NCBI RefSeq assembly: GCF_000764535.1
Contig: NZ_CP009571.1
Span: 2,909,001-2,973,000 of the forward strand
Length of the DNA stretch: 64,000 nt
Origin: Sphingomonas taxi
GTDB lineage: Bacteria; Pseudomonadota; Alphaproteobacteria; Sphingomonadales; Sphingomonadaceae
Direction: 5' to 3'
A program made the position numbers and the translations under genes. Below, one piece after another: positions 18,161-25,728 of the stretch. Position 1 is the first letter of the stretch, and each line of letters starts with the position of its first letter. The notes below the pieces were generated by a model. The model searched no databases. It saw nothing but the letters and a program-made list of their open reading frames with translations, and was not told the DNA's origin.

Positions 18161-18459
18161 ACGATATGACCGGCGGCTTCCCGCTCGATGCGGGGGTGGC
18201 CGCCAACTTCCGGCTGCTCCAGGACGTCGACGTCAAGCTGACCGTGGAGATCGGCTCCACCCAGCTCACGCTGCGCGAATTGCTCGCGCTCGGCGAATCG
18301 AGCGTGATCGAGCTCGATCGCCAGGCCAACGAACTACTCGACGTCTTCGTCAACGGCACGCTGATCGGCCGCGGCGAGGTCGTCACCGTCGGCGACCGCT
18401 TCGGCGTGCGGATGACCGAGCTGGTCACCCCCGACAAATCCGCTCCCTCGCGCGGCTGA
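18157..18459 (+). CDS. fliN: Flagellar motor switch protein FliN
   Basis: Lower C-ring subunit with a single SPOA domain that pairs with FliM and binds FliH. The 100-residue protein reads LLQDVDVKLTVEIGSTQL followed by LRELLALGESSVIELDRQ and VFVNGTLIGRGEVVTVGDRFGV, the diagnostic FliN pattern. Start overlaps the fliM stop (ATGA); ten bases separate it from fliO. Confidence 0.96.
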   Translation: MNDMTGGFPLDAGVAANFRLLQDVDVKLTVEIGSTQLTLRELLALGESSVIELDRQANELLDVFVNGTLIGRGEVVTVGDRFGVRMTELVTPDKSAPSRG

Positions 18460-18469
18460 AGGCAGACCC

Positions 18470-18724
18470 ATGCTCTGGTCCTATATCCTCAAGCTCGTCA
18501 TCCTGCTGCCGCTCGTCTGCGGGCTGATGATCGGCTGTCTCTACGCCTGGCGCAAGCTCGAGACGCGGATGCCGGGCAAGGCGCCCAACCGGCTGATCGC
18601 GATCAAGGAAACGATGATGATCTCGCCGGGCCTGCGGCTCGCGGTGCTCGATTTTGAAGGCAAGCGGCTGCTCGTCTCGGTCGGTCGCGGCGGCGTCACG
18701 CTGATCGACAAGGTGGACCAGTGA
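18470..18724 (+). CDS. fliO: Flagellar biosynthesis protein FliO
   Basis: Small membrane protein that helps the FliP ring assemble. The 84-residue protein has one transmembrane segment at about 5-27 and a cytoplasmic tail with the FliO-like strands LIAIKETMMISPGLRLAVLD and GKRLLVSVGRGGVTLIDKV. The family is divergent, but size, topology and the position between fliN and fliP fit. It overlaps fliP by four bases (GTGA). Confidence 0.88.
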   Translation: MLWSYILKLVILLPLVCGLMIGCLYAWRKLETRMPGKAPNRLIAIKETMMISPGLRLAVLDFEGKRLLVSVGRGGVTLIDKVDQ

Positions 18725-19605
18725 GCATCACCGTCACCCGCAACGGCCATGGCCCCGCGCTGATCCGGCCCGCACGCCCGTCGCGCCGGGGTGGCCGCGA
18801 CCGTGCGCACAAATGGCTGTGGGCGATCCTAGCGATCGCACTCGCGCTGCTGATCGCGATGCCCGCCTTCGCGCAAGCCACGCCCGCCGCGCCGGCGCCC
18901 GGCGTCGGCGACGCGGTCGACCGCGCGCTGGGGCAATTGAGTTCGGGCGCCGCCTCGGGCGGTACGCAGTCGGCGCCGCTGTCGCTGTCGCTCCAGGTCC
19001 TCATCATCATGGGCCTGTTGACGATCCTGCCCGGCATCCTGCTGATGATGACCAGCTTCACCCGCATCGTCATCGTCCTCGCGGTGCTGCGCCAGGCGCT
19101 CGGCCTGCAACAGACGCCGCCCAATCAGGTGCTGATCGGCCTCGCCCTGTTCCTGTCGCTGTTCATCATGGCGCCGACGATCAGCCAGATGAACACGCAG
19201 GCGATCCAGCCCTATGCCGCCGGCCAGCTCGCCGGCACGCAGATGATCGAGCGCGCCGGCGCGCCGCTCCACGCCTTCATGGTCAAGCAAACGCGGATCA
19301 AGGACGTGACGATGTTCGCCGACATGGCGAAGTCCGGCCCCTATGCCGCGCCCACCGACATTCCCTTCGCCGTGCTGCTGCCCGCCTTCGTCACCTCCGA
19401 GCTCAAGACCGCCTTCCAGATCGGCTTCCTGATGTTCCTGCCGTTCATCGTCATCGATCTCGTCGTCGCGACGGTGCTGATGGCGCTCGGCATGGCGATG
19501 CTGTCGCCGACGATCATCTCGCTGCCGTTCAAATTGCTGCTGTTCGTGCTGGTCGACGGCTGGGCACTGACCATGGGCAGCCTCGCCAATTCGTTCGCGA
19601 CATGA
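18721..19605 (+). CDS. fliP: Flagellar export gate protein FliP
   Basis: Core of the FliP5Q4R1 export channel in the inner membrane. The GTG start at 18721 overlaps the fliO stop and gives 294 residues. An unusually basic head (residues 15-30) precedes a cleavable signal-like segment (WAILAIALALLIAMPAFAQA, ending near 51), as in other FliP proteins. The conserved body includes MTSFTRIVIVLAVLRQALGL, PPNQVLIGLALFL, FMVKQTRIKDVTMFADM and the final membrane helices. A repeat of about 95 bp follows it, the only sizeable gap in this operon. Confidence 0.96.
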   Translation: MSITVTRNGHGPALIRPARPSRRGGRDRAHKWLWAILAIALALLIAMPAFAQATPAAPAPGVGDAVDRALGQLSSGAASGGTQSAPLSLSLQVLIIMGLLTILPGILLMMTSFTRIVIVLAVLRQALGLQQTPPNQVLIGLALFLSLFIMAPTISQMNTQAIQPYAAGQLAGTQMIERAGAPLHAFMVKQTRIKDVTMFADMAKSGPYAAPTDIPFAVLLPAFVTSELKTAFQIGFLMFLPFIVIDLVVATVLMALGMAMLSPTIISLPFKLLLFVLVDGWALTMGSLANSFAT

Positions 19606-19631
19606 CCGCGCCCATCCACCCCCGCCCGGTC

Positions 19632-19726
19632 GCCCTGAGCCTGTCGAAGCCTGTCCTGAGCGACGCCGCAGGCGGCGTCGAAGGGGACATGGGACACGGG
19701 TGCTTCGACAGGCTCAGCACGAACGG
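19632..19726. repeat. Mirror-image repeat inside the flagellar operon (CTTCGACAGGCTCAGC type)
   Basis: GCCCTGAGCCTGTCGAAGC (19632-19650) and GCTTCGACAGGCTCAGCACG (19702-19721) face each other around a smaller palindrome GACGCCGCAGGCGGCGTC. Copies of the same family lie at 29234-29320 and 37695-37781. It separates fliP from fliQ in an otherwise overlapping polycistron, so the mRNA would carry a strong fold here. Confidence 0.8.
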
Positions 19727-19761
19727 TGCGGATGTCGCCACCGTCGCTTCGGGATTTCCCA

Positions 19762-20031
19762 ATGGACGCTGATTATTTCCTCACCGTCGCCAACCAGACG
19801 ATGTGGGTGCTGGCGCTGGCCAGCGCGCCGATCCTGATCCCGGCGCTGCTCGCCGGCCTGATCCTCGGCATGATCCAGGCGGCAACGTCGATCAACGAAC
19901 AGACGCTGAGCTTCGTCCCCAAGCTCGTCGTCGTCGCCTTCTCGATCATGATCTTCGGCAGCCTGATCCTCGGCCTGCTCACCGATTTCACCGTCGGCAT
20001 GTTCGAGCGCATCCCGGACCTGGTGAAGTAG
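19762..20031 (+). CDS. fliQ: Flagellar export gate protein FliQ
   Basis: Small subunit of the flagellar export channel with two membrane helices. The ATG at 19762 gives 89 residues, exactly the usual length (MDADYFLTVANQTMWVLALA; ILGMIQAATSINEQTLSFVP; helix 2 to about residue 75). The frame stays open upstream into the repeat, but no conserved residue lies there. Four bases separate the stop from fliR. Confidence 0.96.
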   Translation: MDADYFLTVANQTMWVLALASAPILIPALLAGLILGMIQAATSINEQTLSFVPKLVVVAFSIMIFGSLILGLLTDFTVGMFERIPDLVK

Positions 20032-20035
20032 ACCC

Positions 20036-20806
20036 ATGCTCGGCTTCGGCCTCGCGATCGAGCCCAAGCTCTGGGCGCTGATCTTCGTCATGGTGCGGAT
20101 CGGCGCGGCGTTCATCGTCGCGCCGGTGTTCGGCGCGGTGGCGATCCCCCTGCCGGTGCGCGTCGGCCTGTCCGGCGCGATCGGCATCTTCGTGCTCAAC
20201 GTCCATCCGATCGTGCCGCCCGCGCAGATCTTCGCGGTCGCGACCTTCCTCGCGATCTTCGCCGAGGCGCTGGTCGGCTCGGCGATCGGCTTCATCCTCC
20301 AGATCGCCTTCGCCGCGCCGATGATCGCGTCGGAGATCATCGGCGGGTCGATGGGGATCGGCTTCGCCTCGTCGATCGATCCGCAGAACGGCCGGTCCAC
20401 GCCCGCGCTCGGCCAGTTCTTCAGCGTGATGCTGACCCTGCTGTTCCTGTCGGTCGACGGCCATCTCGTTCTCGTCGAATTGCTGGTGAAAAGCTACGAG
20501 ACGATGCCGCCCGGCACCTGGATCGCGCCCGATCGACTCAAGCAGATCGCCTTCTTCGGCGGCTATGCCTTCCTCGCCGGGCTGCTGCTGGCGCTGCCGG
20601 TCGGCTTCCTGCTGCTCTGCCTCAACATCATCGTCGGCATGGTCAGCCGCGCCGCGCCCGCGCTCAACCTCTTCTCGGTCGGCATGCCAGCCAGCCTCGC
20701 GGTCGGCGTGATCGCGCTCGCCGTCGCCTTTCCGGCGATGGGCGACTATATGCTCGTCATCGTCCGCGAGGGCCTCGCCGCGACGCAGGCGCTGGTGACC
20801 GGCTGA
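20036..20806 (+). CDS. fliR: Flagellar export gate protein FliR
   Basis: Completes the export-gate helix with FliP and FliQ. The 256-residue protein is strongly hydrophobic with about six membrane segments and FliR landmarks: VRIGAAFIVAPVFGAVAIPL at the N-terminus, ASEIIGGSMGIGFASSIDPQ in the middle and APALNLFSVGMPASLAVGVI near the C-terminus. The stop codon overlaps the flhB start by one base (TGATG). Confidence 0.96.
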   Translation: MLGFGLAIEPKLWALIFVMVRIGAAFIVAPVFGAVAIPLPVRVGLSGAIGIFVLNVHPIVPPAQIFAVATFLAIFAEALVGSAIGFILQIAFAAPMIASEIIGGSMGIGFASSIDPQNGRSTPALGQFFSVMLTLLFLSVDGHLVLVELLVKSYETMPPGTWIAPDRLKQIAFFGGYAFLAGLLLALPVGFLLLCLNIIVGMVSRAAPALNLFSVGMPASLAVGVIALAVAFPAMGDYMLVIVREGLAATQALVTG

Positions 20807-21945
20807 TGTCGGAGGGTGGCGACAAGACGGAAGCCCCGACACCCAAGCGCAAGCAGAAGGCGGCGGAAGACGGCAATATCCTCAAGTCGAAGGACTTCGC
20901 CACCGCGCTGGTGGTGATGGCCGGCGTCGCCTGGCTGATCTTCGCCGGCCCCTCGCTGCTTGCGGCGTGCAAGGCGGTGATGGCGGCGAGCTTCCAGTTC
21001 GACCGCGCCGACGTCGAGGATTTCTCGCCGTGGCGGCCGTTGCAGGAAGCGGGGCTCAAGCTGCTGCCCTCGCTCATCACCCTCTTCGCGGTCAGCGTGA
21101 TTGCGACGATCGTCAGCTCGGCGGGCCTCGGCTCGCTGACCTGGAACAACAAGCTGATCGCCTTCAAGGGCAATCGCATCAACCCCGCGTCCGGGCTCAA
21201 GCGCATCCTCGGGCCGCAGGGGTGGATCGAACTCGGCAAGTCGCTGCTCAAGGTCGTGCTGCTCGGCGTGATCGGCGGCTATATGCTGTGGAAGTCGAGC
21301 CGCGCGACGCTGGGCCTCACCTCGTCGAGCCTGGGCGACGCGATCACCGAGCTGGGCGGCACCTTCATCGGCATCATGATCGCGATGGCGGCGGGGCTGT
21401 TCGCGATCGCGCTGTTCGACGTGCCGGTGCAGATCATGCAATTGCTCAGCAAGCTGCGCATGACCAAACAGGAAGTGCGCGACGAGCACAAGGAAACCGA
21501 GGGCTCGCCCGAGGCCAAGGGCCATCAGCGCGCGATGCAGCGCGCGATGGCGACCGGCGGCGTCCGCAAGGCGGTGGCAGAGGCGCATGTCGTGCTCACC
21601 AACCCGACGCATTTCGCCGTCGCGCTGCGCTACGATCGTGGCCAGGACCAGGTGCCGGTGGTCGTCGCCAAGGGCCGCGGTGCCACTGCGCTGGCGATTC
21701 GCGAGGCGGCGGGCGAGATGCGCGTGCCGGTGCTCGAATATCCGATGCTCGCCCGCGCGGTCTATTACACCAGCCGCGAGGGCCAGGAGGTGCGCGACGA
21801 TCTGTACGTGGCGATCGCCACCGTCCTCGCCTTCGTCTTCAACGTCAACGCCGCGGCGGGCGGCGTCGTCCAGCCGCCGATCGACGTGCCCGAGGGCGCG
21901 CGGTTCGACGAGCACGGCATCAAGATTACCAGGAAAACGCCCTAA
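20806..21945 (+). CDS. flhB: Flagellar export specificity switch protein FlhB
   Basis: Membrane protein whose cytoplasmic domain cleaves itself to change export from hook to filament substrates. The 379-residue protein opens with GGDKTEAPTPKRKQKAAEDG, has four membrane helices, and contains the self-cleavage motif NPTH with Asn266-Pro267 as the scissile bond. A short tail follows. Its TAA stop codon is the same DNA as the -35 element of the fliD promoter. The usual next gene, flhA, is absent. Confidence 0.97.
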   Translation: MSEGGDKTEAPTPKRKQKAAEDGNILKSKDFATALVVMAGVAWLIFAGPSLLAACKAVMAASFQFDRADVEDFSPWRPLQEAGLKLLPSLITLFAVSVIATIVSSAGLGSLTWNNKLIAFKGNRINPASGLKRILGPQGWIELGKSLLKVVLLGVIGGYMLWKSSRATLGLTSSSLGDAITELGGTFIGIMIAMAAGLFAIALFDVPVQIMQLLSKLRMTKQEVRDEHKETEGSPEAKGHQRAMQRAMATGGVRKAVAEAHVVLTNPTHFAVALRYDRGQDQVPVVVAKGRGATALAIREAAGEMRVPVLEYPMLARAVYYTSREGQEVRDDLYVAIATVLAFVFNVNAAAGGVVQPPIDVPEGARFDEHGIKITRKTP

Positions 21946-21969
21946 ATTGTGCCGCCCCACGGCCGTTTA
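21943..21969 (+). promoter_or_regulatory. Sigma28 (FliA)-type promoter of fliD-fliS
   Basis: TAAA (21943-21946), 15 bases, then GCCGTTTA (21962-21969). Architecture and first six bases of the -10 element match the fliC promoter at 6896-6922. The -35 box overlaps the flhB stop codon, so late genes are re-initiated right where the early operon ends. The leader before the fliD ATG is short (about 20 nt). Confidence 0.75.
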
Positions 21970-21996
21970 GAGGAATGAAGCGCGCGGAGTTCGACG

Positions 21997-23511
21997 ATGA
22001 CCACGACCACTGCCACGACGAGCACGCCCACACCGACGGCCACGTCGACGACCGCGACCAGCAGCGCCGGCGTCACCCGCAACACCGCGCAGCAGGTTCT
22101 GACCTCGCTCAGCACCGGCTCGGGCATCGACACCGCCTCGCTGGTGACGGCGCTGGTACAGGCGCAATTCGCCGCCAAGAATGCCGCGATCACCGCCAAG
22201 AACACCACGCTCACCGCCCAGATTTCCGCGGCGAGCACGCTCAAGAGCACGATCGCCAATTTCTCGACCGCGCTCGGCTCGTTGAGCGGCGGTGGCACGC
22301 TGCAGACGCAGCCGGTCAGTTCGAACCCGACCGCACTCGGCGTCTCGGCGATCAGCGGCACCAAAACCGGCAATCTGTCCTCCAGCGTCACCGTGACCGC
22401 GCTCGCCGCGGCGCAGGGGTCGCGCTCGACCGCGGTCGCCGACCGGACCGCGACGATCGCCACCGGCACGCTGACGCTCAAGCTCGGCACCGCCACCTAT
22501 AGCAGCGACGGCACGTCGATGACCGGCTTCACCGCCAATTCGGGCTCGTCGGTGTCGATCAACGTCACCGACGGCAGCCTCGACGGCATCGCCAGCGCGA
22601 TCAACGCCGCCAAGGCCGGCGTCACCGCCAGCGTCATCACCGATCAGGACGGCAAGGCGGTGCTGTCGCTCAAGGGAACCACCGGCGCGACGCAGGCCTT
22701 CACGTTGCAGGCCGACGATTCGAGCAGCAAGCTCGCCGACTTCAACGTCGGTTACGGCACCGGCGCGACCAAGACGACGCTCACCGGCACCGCCGCCAAT
22801 GCGCAGCTGACCGTCGACGGCGTCTCGGTCGAGCGCAGCAGCAACACGATCACCGATCTCGTCACGGGCGTGAAGCTGCAACTGAACGCAGTGACCAGCG
22901 GCCCGGTGTCGCTGACCAGCAGCCGGCCGACCAGCGCGCTGACGCAGGCGGTCAGCGATCTGGTCGACACCTACAATCAGGTCTATGCGAGCGCCAAGAG
23001 CCTGACCGATACGGGCACCGGCGACCTCAAGTCGGATACCGCCGCCAAGACGCTGCTGCGGTCGTTGCAGACGCTCACCACCAAGTCGCTGGTCTCCACC
23101 GGCACCAGCGGTGCGCCGACGACGCTGGCGCAACTCGGCGTCGCGACCAATCGCGACGGCACGCTGAGCGTCAACACCGCGACGCTCAACAAGGTGCTCG
23201 CCGCTTATCCCGACGAGGTCGAGGCGATGTTCGCGACCACGTCTGGCAATGCGCTCGGCCTGTCGAGCACGATCAGCGGCATCTCGCTCGCCGCGTCGAG
23301 CAGCATCACCGGGCTTGGTGCGTCGATGTCGCGCTACACCAAGGCGCAGACCGACCTGACCGATGCGCAGGCCAAGATCACGACCCAGTCGGACGCGATG
23401 TCGACGCGGCTGACCCAGCAATTCTCGACGATGAACAGCAAGGTCGCCGCCTACAAGGCGACGCAGACCTTCATGACCAACCAGATCGCCGCGTGGAACA
23501 AGAGCAACTGA
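21997..23511 (+). CDS. fliD: Flagellar filament capping protein FliD
   Basis: Cap at the tip of the growing filament that folds arriving flagellin. The 504-residue protein starts with a Thr/Ser-rich stretch of about 25 residues, then the FliD N-terminal domain (LSTGSGIDTASLVTALVQAQ; NTTLTAQISAASTLKSTIAN), a beta-rich variable middle, and the C-terminal FliD domain (LVDTYNQVYASAKSLTD; AQLGVATNRDGTLSVN) ending in the export/assembly helix. GGAG lies seven bases before the ATG. It is co-transcribed with fliS, with a TGATG junction. Confidence 0.95.
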   Translation: MTTTTATTSTPTPTATSTTATSSAGVTRNTAQQVLTSLSTGSGIDTASLVTALVQAQFAAKNAAITAKNTTLTAQISAASTLKSTIANFSTALGSLSGGGTLQTQPVSSNPTALGVSAISGTKTGNLSSSVTVTALAAAQGSRSTAVADRTATIATGTLTLKLGTATYSSDGTSMTGFTANSGSSVSINVTDGSLDGIASAINAAKAGVTASVITDQDGKAVLSLKGTTGATQAFTLQADDSSSKLADFNVGYGTGATKTTLTGTAANAQLTVDGVSVERSSNTITDLVTGVKLQLNAVTSGPVSLTSSRPTSALTQAVSDLVDTYNQVYASAKSLTDTGTGDLKSDTAAKTLLRSLQTLTTKSLVSTGTSGAPTTLAQLGVATNRDGTLSVNTATLNKVLAAYPDEVEAMFATTSGNALGLSSTISGISLAASSSITGLGASMSRYTKAQTDLTDAQAKITTQSDAMSTRLTQQFSTMNSKVAAYKATQTFMTNQIAAWNKSN

Positions 23512-23909
23512 TGGCCTACGCAACCGCACTTCGGGGCGACCCCTATGCCACCTATCGCCAGATCGACGTCGTCGGCCGCACCGCCGAGGCGCATGGCGCC
23601 GGTCTCGTCCAGTTGCTCTACGAGGAACTCGTCTCGGCGCTGCGTGCCGCGGCCTGGGCGGTCGAGCACGACCAGCTGCGCACCAAGAGCGAGCGCGTGA
23701 CCCGCGCGACCGCGATCCTGTTCGCGCTCGAATCGGGCCTCGATTTCGAGCGCGGCGGCGAGGTGTCGACCACGCTGGCGCGGCTGTACGCCGGCATCCG
23801 CCAGACGGTGATCCACGCCTCGGTCGGCTACGACCCCACCCCGTTCCGCGAGGCGGCGAGCAGCCTCAGCGAGATCGCCGAAGCCTGGCGCATCGCCCGC
23901 GCGGCTTAG
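23511..23909 (+). CDS. fliS: Flagellin export chaperone FliS
   Basis: Cytoplasmic chaperone that keeps flagellin unpolymerised until export. The ATG at 23511 overlaps the fliD stop and gives 132 residues, typical for FliS. Landmarks: an N-terminal segment (YATYRQIDVVGRTAEAHGAGLVQLLYEEL) and helices ending in EIAEAWRIARAA; the four-helix pattern is normal. It is the last gene of the flagellar island; about 100 bp then separate it from the converging zntB. Confidence 0.9.
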   Translation: MAYATALRGDPYATYRQIDVVGRTAEAHGAGLVQLLYEELVSALRAAAWAVEHDQLRTKSERVTRATAILFALESGLDFERGGEVSTTLARLYAGIRQTVIHASVGYDPTPFREAASSLSEIAEAWRIARAA

Positions 23910-24016
23910 GCTTCCATGCCTTCGGGATCGCTCCTGCATAGCAGCGGTCCGTTGAACCCACGCTGCTTCCGCAGGAACACGGCACCAAACCATCCTACAG
24001 CGATGGAGTCTGGCGG

Positions 24017-24970
24017 TTACTTCTGGAACCAGTGCTTGCGCGTGAAATAGCCGAGCACCAGCACCGCGATCGCCGCGCACAGGCCCATGATCGCGTCGAA
24101 CGCCCAAGGCTTTTGCGCATAGGGCAGATCGGCGACGTTCATGCCGTAGACGCCGGTGATGAAGGTCAGCGGCAGGAAGATCATCGCGATGATCGAGATG
24201 ACCAGCGAGCGGCCGTCGATCTGTTCGCTCCTGAGGTCGGTGAGCGCCTCGTGCATCAGCGAGGCGCGTTCGCGGATCGCTTCGAGTTCCTCGGCCATGC
24301 GCGCCGCACGATCCGCCGCGGCGGCGAGATGGCGGCGATCGTCCTCCGCCAGCCATGCGCCGGGCAGCGTCGCCAGCTTCTCCAGCGCGGCGCGCTGGGG
24401 GCTGAGGAAGCGGCGATAGCCGATCGCGGCGACGCGGACGCGGGTGACGGTGCGGCGCAGGTCGAAGACGCGGTTCGCGTCGAGCCGCTCCTCGCAATCG
24501 TCGAGTTCGTCCCCGAGATCGGCGACATGCGGGTCGAGATCGCTGGTGATCGCGGTCGACACCGCGGCGATGAAGTCGCCGGGATCGACGATCTCGCCGG
24601 CCTCGACCTCCTTCTCTACCTCGGCGATGCCGATCAGCGCACGCCGCGTCACCGAATAGACCCGGCCCTTGATCGCCCAGATCCGGACCGAGGCGAGCGC
24701 GTCGCCGGAGGTGACCTCCTCGGTCGAGCGGCCGCGCAGGTTGAGCAAGGCGCCATTGGCGAACGCCTCGCAGCGCGGCCGCGTCTCGCTCGCGGTGAGC
24801 GCATCGACGACATAATCGTCGAGCCCCGCCTGATCGCGCAACCACGCCTGCGCCTCCGCCTCGTTGCTGGTCAGATGCACCCAGACGAAGTCGGCGGTGC
24901 AGGACAGCGCCGCCTTGACCGCGACCCGCTCGACCTTGCCGTCGGTGATGCGATAGCCGAACCCGCTCAT
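24017..24970 (-). CDS. zntB: CorA-family metal transporter, ZntB-like
   Basis: Pentameric inner-membrane divalent-cation channel of the CorA superfamily; ZntB members move zinc. With the ATG at 24970 it has 317 residues: a large cytoplasmic N-terminal domain rich in charged helices and two C-terminal membrane helices with the signature YGMN between them (FLPLTFITGVYGMNVADLP), ending in a basic tail. Overall layout and the N-terminal FVWVHLTSNEAEAQAWL segment favour ZntB over CorA. The start overlaps the preceding siroheme gene by four bases, so it is the last gene of the argH-lysA operon. Ion selectivity is not provable from sequence. Confidence 0.88.
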   Translation of the reverse strand: MSGFGYRITDGKVERVAVKAALSCTADFVWVHLTSNEAEAQAWLRDQAGLDDYVVDALTASETRPRCEAFANGALLNLRGRSTEEVTSGDALASVRIWAIKGRVYSVTRRALIGIAEVEKEVEAGEIVDPGDFIAAVSTAITSDLDPHVADLGDELDDCEERLDANRVFDLRRTVTRVRVAAIGYRRFLSPQRAALEKLATLPGAWLAEDDRRHLAAAADRAARMAEELEAIRERASLMHEALTDLRSEQIDGRSLVISIIAMIFLPLTFITGVYGMNVADLPYAQKPWAFDAIMGLCAAIAVLVLGYFTRKHWFQK

Positions 24971-25728
24971 GCCATCGCCAGTTCGACGGTGAGGCCGTCC
25001 GACACCGCGAGTCCGGGCGTCCACGGCTGCCGTGCCGCATCGGCGCGCGCACGGTCGAGGATCGCCGCCGGCACGCCGGGATGGTGGAGCAAGCGATCGG
25101 CATTGGCGAGCGCGCGTGCCTGCCGCAGGGTCAGGTCGTCGGGATCGGCGGAGGTCAGCACGACCCGGACGTGTCCGGTCGGCCGTGGCTGGTCGGCGGC
25201 AAGCCAGCGCGCGACGTCGCCCTCCCCGGCCAGCGGATCGAGCGCGCCGCCCGCCGCCATCGCTGCGCCCAGCGCCCGGCGCCGCTCGCCGCCATCGGGA
25301 TAGCGCCGGCGCAGTGCGGGCCGTGCCGCCTGCAGCCGCTCCGCCAGTGCGCCGAGGCCGGCGGGCAACAGCGCCTCGAGCCGCTGGCGCAGCGCCGCGG
25401 CTAGCCCTGCCGACACGCCGCCGGTGCCGATCGCGACCAGTACCGGCGCACGATCGACGATCGCCGGCGTGGTGAAGTCGCAATGCTCCGGCCGATCGAC
25501 CGCGTTGACCAGCAGCCCGCGCGCCTTGAGCCGCGTCACCGCCGCCAGCGCCGCGTCCTCGTCCTCGATCGCGACGATGGCCAGCGCCGCCGCGGCCTCC
25601 TCGCCGACGATCACCGCACCGGCGCGTTCGAGCAGCCGGCGCTTGGCGTCGGCGGGCTCGCCGCTGCCGAGCAGGATCACCGGGCGGCCCGCCAGCCGCA
25701 CGAACAGCGGCAGGCTGTGCAGCGTCAC
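24967..25728 (-). CDS. Precorrin-2 dehydrogenase/sirohydrochlorin ferrochelatase (siroheme synthase N-domain)
   Basis: CysG-N/Met8p-type enzyme that oxidises precorrin-2 with NAD+ and inserts iron to make siroheme for sulfite and nitrite reduction. The GTG start at 25728 overlaps the lysA stop and gives 253 residues. Seen: SLPLFVRLAGRPVILLGSGE at the N-terminus (nucleotide-binding fold), NAVDRPEHCDFTTPAIVDR in the middle, and GTGGVSAGLAAALRQRLEA. After about residue 185 comes a stretch (GHVRVVLTSADPDDLTLRQA and on) that resembles the first 50 residues of a SUMT methyltransferase, but its GAGPGDP motif is lost and the rest of SUMT is missing. So the methylation step must be done by another protein. 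Confidence 0.88.
   Translation of the reverse strand: MTLHSLPLFVRLAGRPVILLGSGEPADAKRRLLERAGAVIVGEEAAAALAIVAIEDEDAALAAVTRLKARGLLVNAVDRPEHCDFTTPAIVDRAPVLVAIGTGGVSAGLAAALRQRLEALLPAGLGALAERLQAARPALRRRYPDGGERRRALGAAMAAGGALDPLAGEGDVARWLAADQPRPTGHVRVVLTSADPDDLTLRQARALANADRLLHHPGVPAAILDRARADAARQPWTPGLAVSDGLTVELAMA

Noticed and set aside
19606..19761. Frameshifted or lost gene between fliP and fliQ
   Set aside because: The sequence is a dispersed mirror repeat found at two further intergenic sites, not a decayed coding region.
23910..24016. Bidirectional terminator between fliS and zntB
   Set aside because: No stem longer than about five pairs with a T-tract could be found; termination there is not visible from sequence.
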